Assembly: GCA_003520205.1 (NCBI GenBank)
Contig: DOVG01000032.1
Span: 1-6,313, forward strand
DNA length: 6,313 nucleotides
Source: Lachnospiraceae bacterium
GTDB taxonomy: Bacteria > Bacillota > Clostridia > Lachnospirales > Lachnospiraceae
Direction: 5' to 3'
Of the stretch, positions 6,116 to 6,313 are shown piece after piece. The notes beneath the pieces were generated by a model. It was not told the origin of the DNA, did not search any database, and saw nothing but the letters and a program-made list of their open reading frames with translations. The translations under genes and the position numbers were made by a program. Within the stretch, counting starts at the first letter, position 1. Every line of letters begins with the position of its first letter.

Positions 6116-6138
6116 TTTTGACACTTATGTCATATTAT
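6111..6138 (+). promoter_or_regulatory. Candidate promoter of the XRE regulator gene
   Basis: TTGACT (6111-6116) and TATTAT (6133-6138) are separated by 16 bp and resemble sigma-A -35 and -10 boxes. A closer consensus TTGACA at 6118-6123 lacks a well-spaced -10 (TATATT at 6136 is only 12 nt away). The CTTTTGACAC repeat and the end of the 6077-6115 hairpin overlap this promoter, which is consistent with autorepression by the downstream protein. That is inference. Confidence 0.4.
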
Positions 6139-6160
6139 ATTAATTATCAGAGGTAGTTTC

Positions 6161-6313
6161 ATGAAGTCAATCGCAAATAAGCTAAAGGAACTTAGACATG
6201 CCAGAAGAATATCCCAGCAGCAGCTGGCAAGTTCACTTAATGTGGATAGATCCAGTATCGCTAATTGGGAAAACGGAAGACGAATTCCTGATATTAATAC
6301 TATCAGTATGCTT
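6161..6313 (+). CDS. XRE-family helix-turn-helix regulator, N-terminal part
   Basis: The frame is open for 51 codons from an ATG at 6161 to the right edge. AGAGG lies about 7 nt upstream and supports the start. Residues about 7-45 form a Cro/C1-type HTH: KLKELRHARRISQQQLA (7-23), then LNVDRSSIANWENGRRIPD (26-44). The SQQQLA helix and the SSIANWENG recognition region are diagnostic of the family. Such proteins bind palindromic operators as dimers. The C-terminal effector or dimerisation domain is outside the window, so the specific role is unknown. It is divergent from the MATE gene and preceded by several palindromes, so autoregulation and control of MATE are reasonable hypotheses. The plus orientation differs from all other genes here. 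Confidence 0.88.
   Translation, partial: MKSIANKLKELRHARRISQQQLASSLNVDRSSIANWENGRRIPDINTISML

Larger units (their letters stand above)
5882..6160. other. Divergent intergenic region packed with inverted repeats
   Basis: The 279 bp between MATE (leftward) and the XRE gene (rightward) contain no credible gene. They hold a perfect 11-bp-arm palindrome (5937-5961), three further hairpins (5973-6007, 6007-6065, 6077-6115) and a TTGACA-containing promoter zone before the XRE gene. GTGTCAAAAGT at 5938-5948 and its complement at 6114-6124 bracket the hairpins as 11-bp inverted ends. The block could be a small non-autonomous element or an array of operator sites. Confidence 0.6.

Noticed and set aside
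5937..6124. CRISPR array or terminator cluster in the MATE/XRE intergenic region
   Set aside because: The repeats are inverted and unequal, with no regular spacers, and none of the stems is followed by a clear T-run.
1..6313. A defence system, biosynthetic gene cluster or polysaccharide utilisation locus
   Set aside because: Only one carbohydrate-active enzyme, one transporter, one biosynthetic enzyme, one envelope protein and a partial regulator are present; no linked pathway partners are visible.

Overview
The window looks like a chromosomal segment of a gut or rumen Lachnospiraceae bacterium (Clostridia). The base composition is moderately AT-rich, Shine-Dalgarno sites are AGGAG-like, the cellulase is a GH9 lipoprotein of Gram-positive type, and a YfhO-family membrane protein and an XRE regulator are present. 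Butyrivibrio- or Coprococcus-like relatives are plausible, but the genus cannot be fixed from the sequence alone.

Layout, left to right. A YfhO-family polytopic membrane protein (1-1070, minus) is cut by the left edge. Next is a complete GH9 endoglucanase lipoprotein with a CBM4-like module (1123-3474, minus). A 199-bp gene-free gap (3475-3673) follows; it is almost entirely a long imperfect palindrome (3517-3682) that also supplies the last two codons and the stop codon of the next gene. Then come a eukaryotic-type HisA isomerase (3674-4489, minus) and a MATE-family multidrug/sodium-type exporter (4541-5881, minus). A 279-bp divergent intergenic region (5882-6160) is full of palindromes. Finally the first 51 codons of an XRE helix-turn-helix regulator (6161-6313, plus) run off the right edge.

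All genes except the XRE regulator are on the minus strand. MATE and hisA are 51 bp apart and probably co-transcribed, ending at a hairpin plus U-tract at the centre of the long palindrome. GH9 follows with its own leader, and yfhO lies 52 bp beyond it with no convincing terminator between. The genes do not form one recognisable pathway. They combine histidine biosynthesis by an orphan hisA, small-molecule export, plant-polysaccharide breakdown at the cell surface and envelope glycosylation.

The most notable content is non-coding. (i) The 166-bp MITE-like palindrome abuts hisA and GH9. (ii) A CTTTTGACA-type element recurs upstream of yfhO, MATE and the XRE gene. (iii) A chain of four hairpins occupies the MATE/XRE divergent region, bounded by 11-bp inverted repeats. 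No defence system, CRISPR array, RNA gene, transposase or other clearly new multi-gene system is visible.
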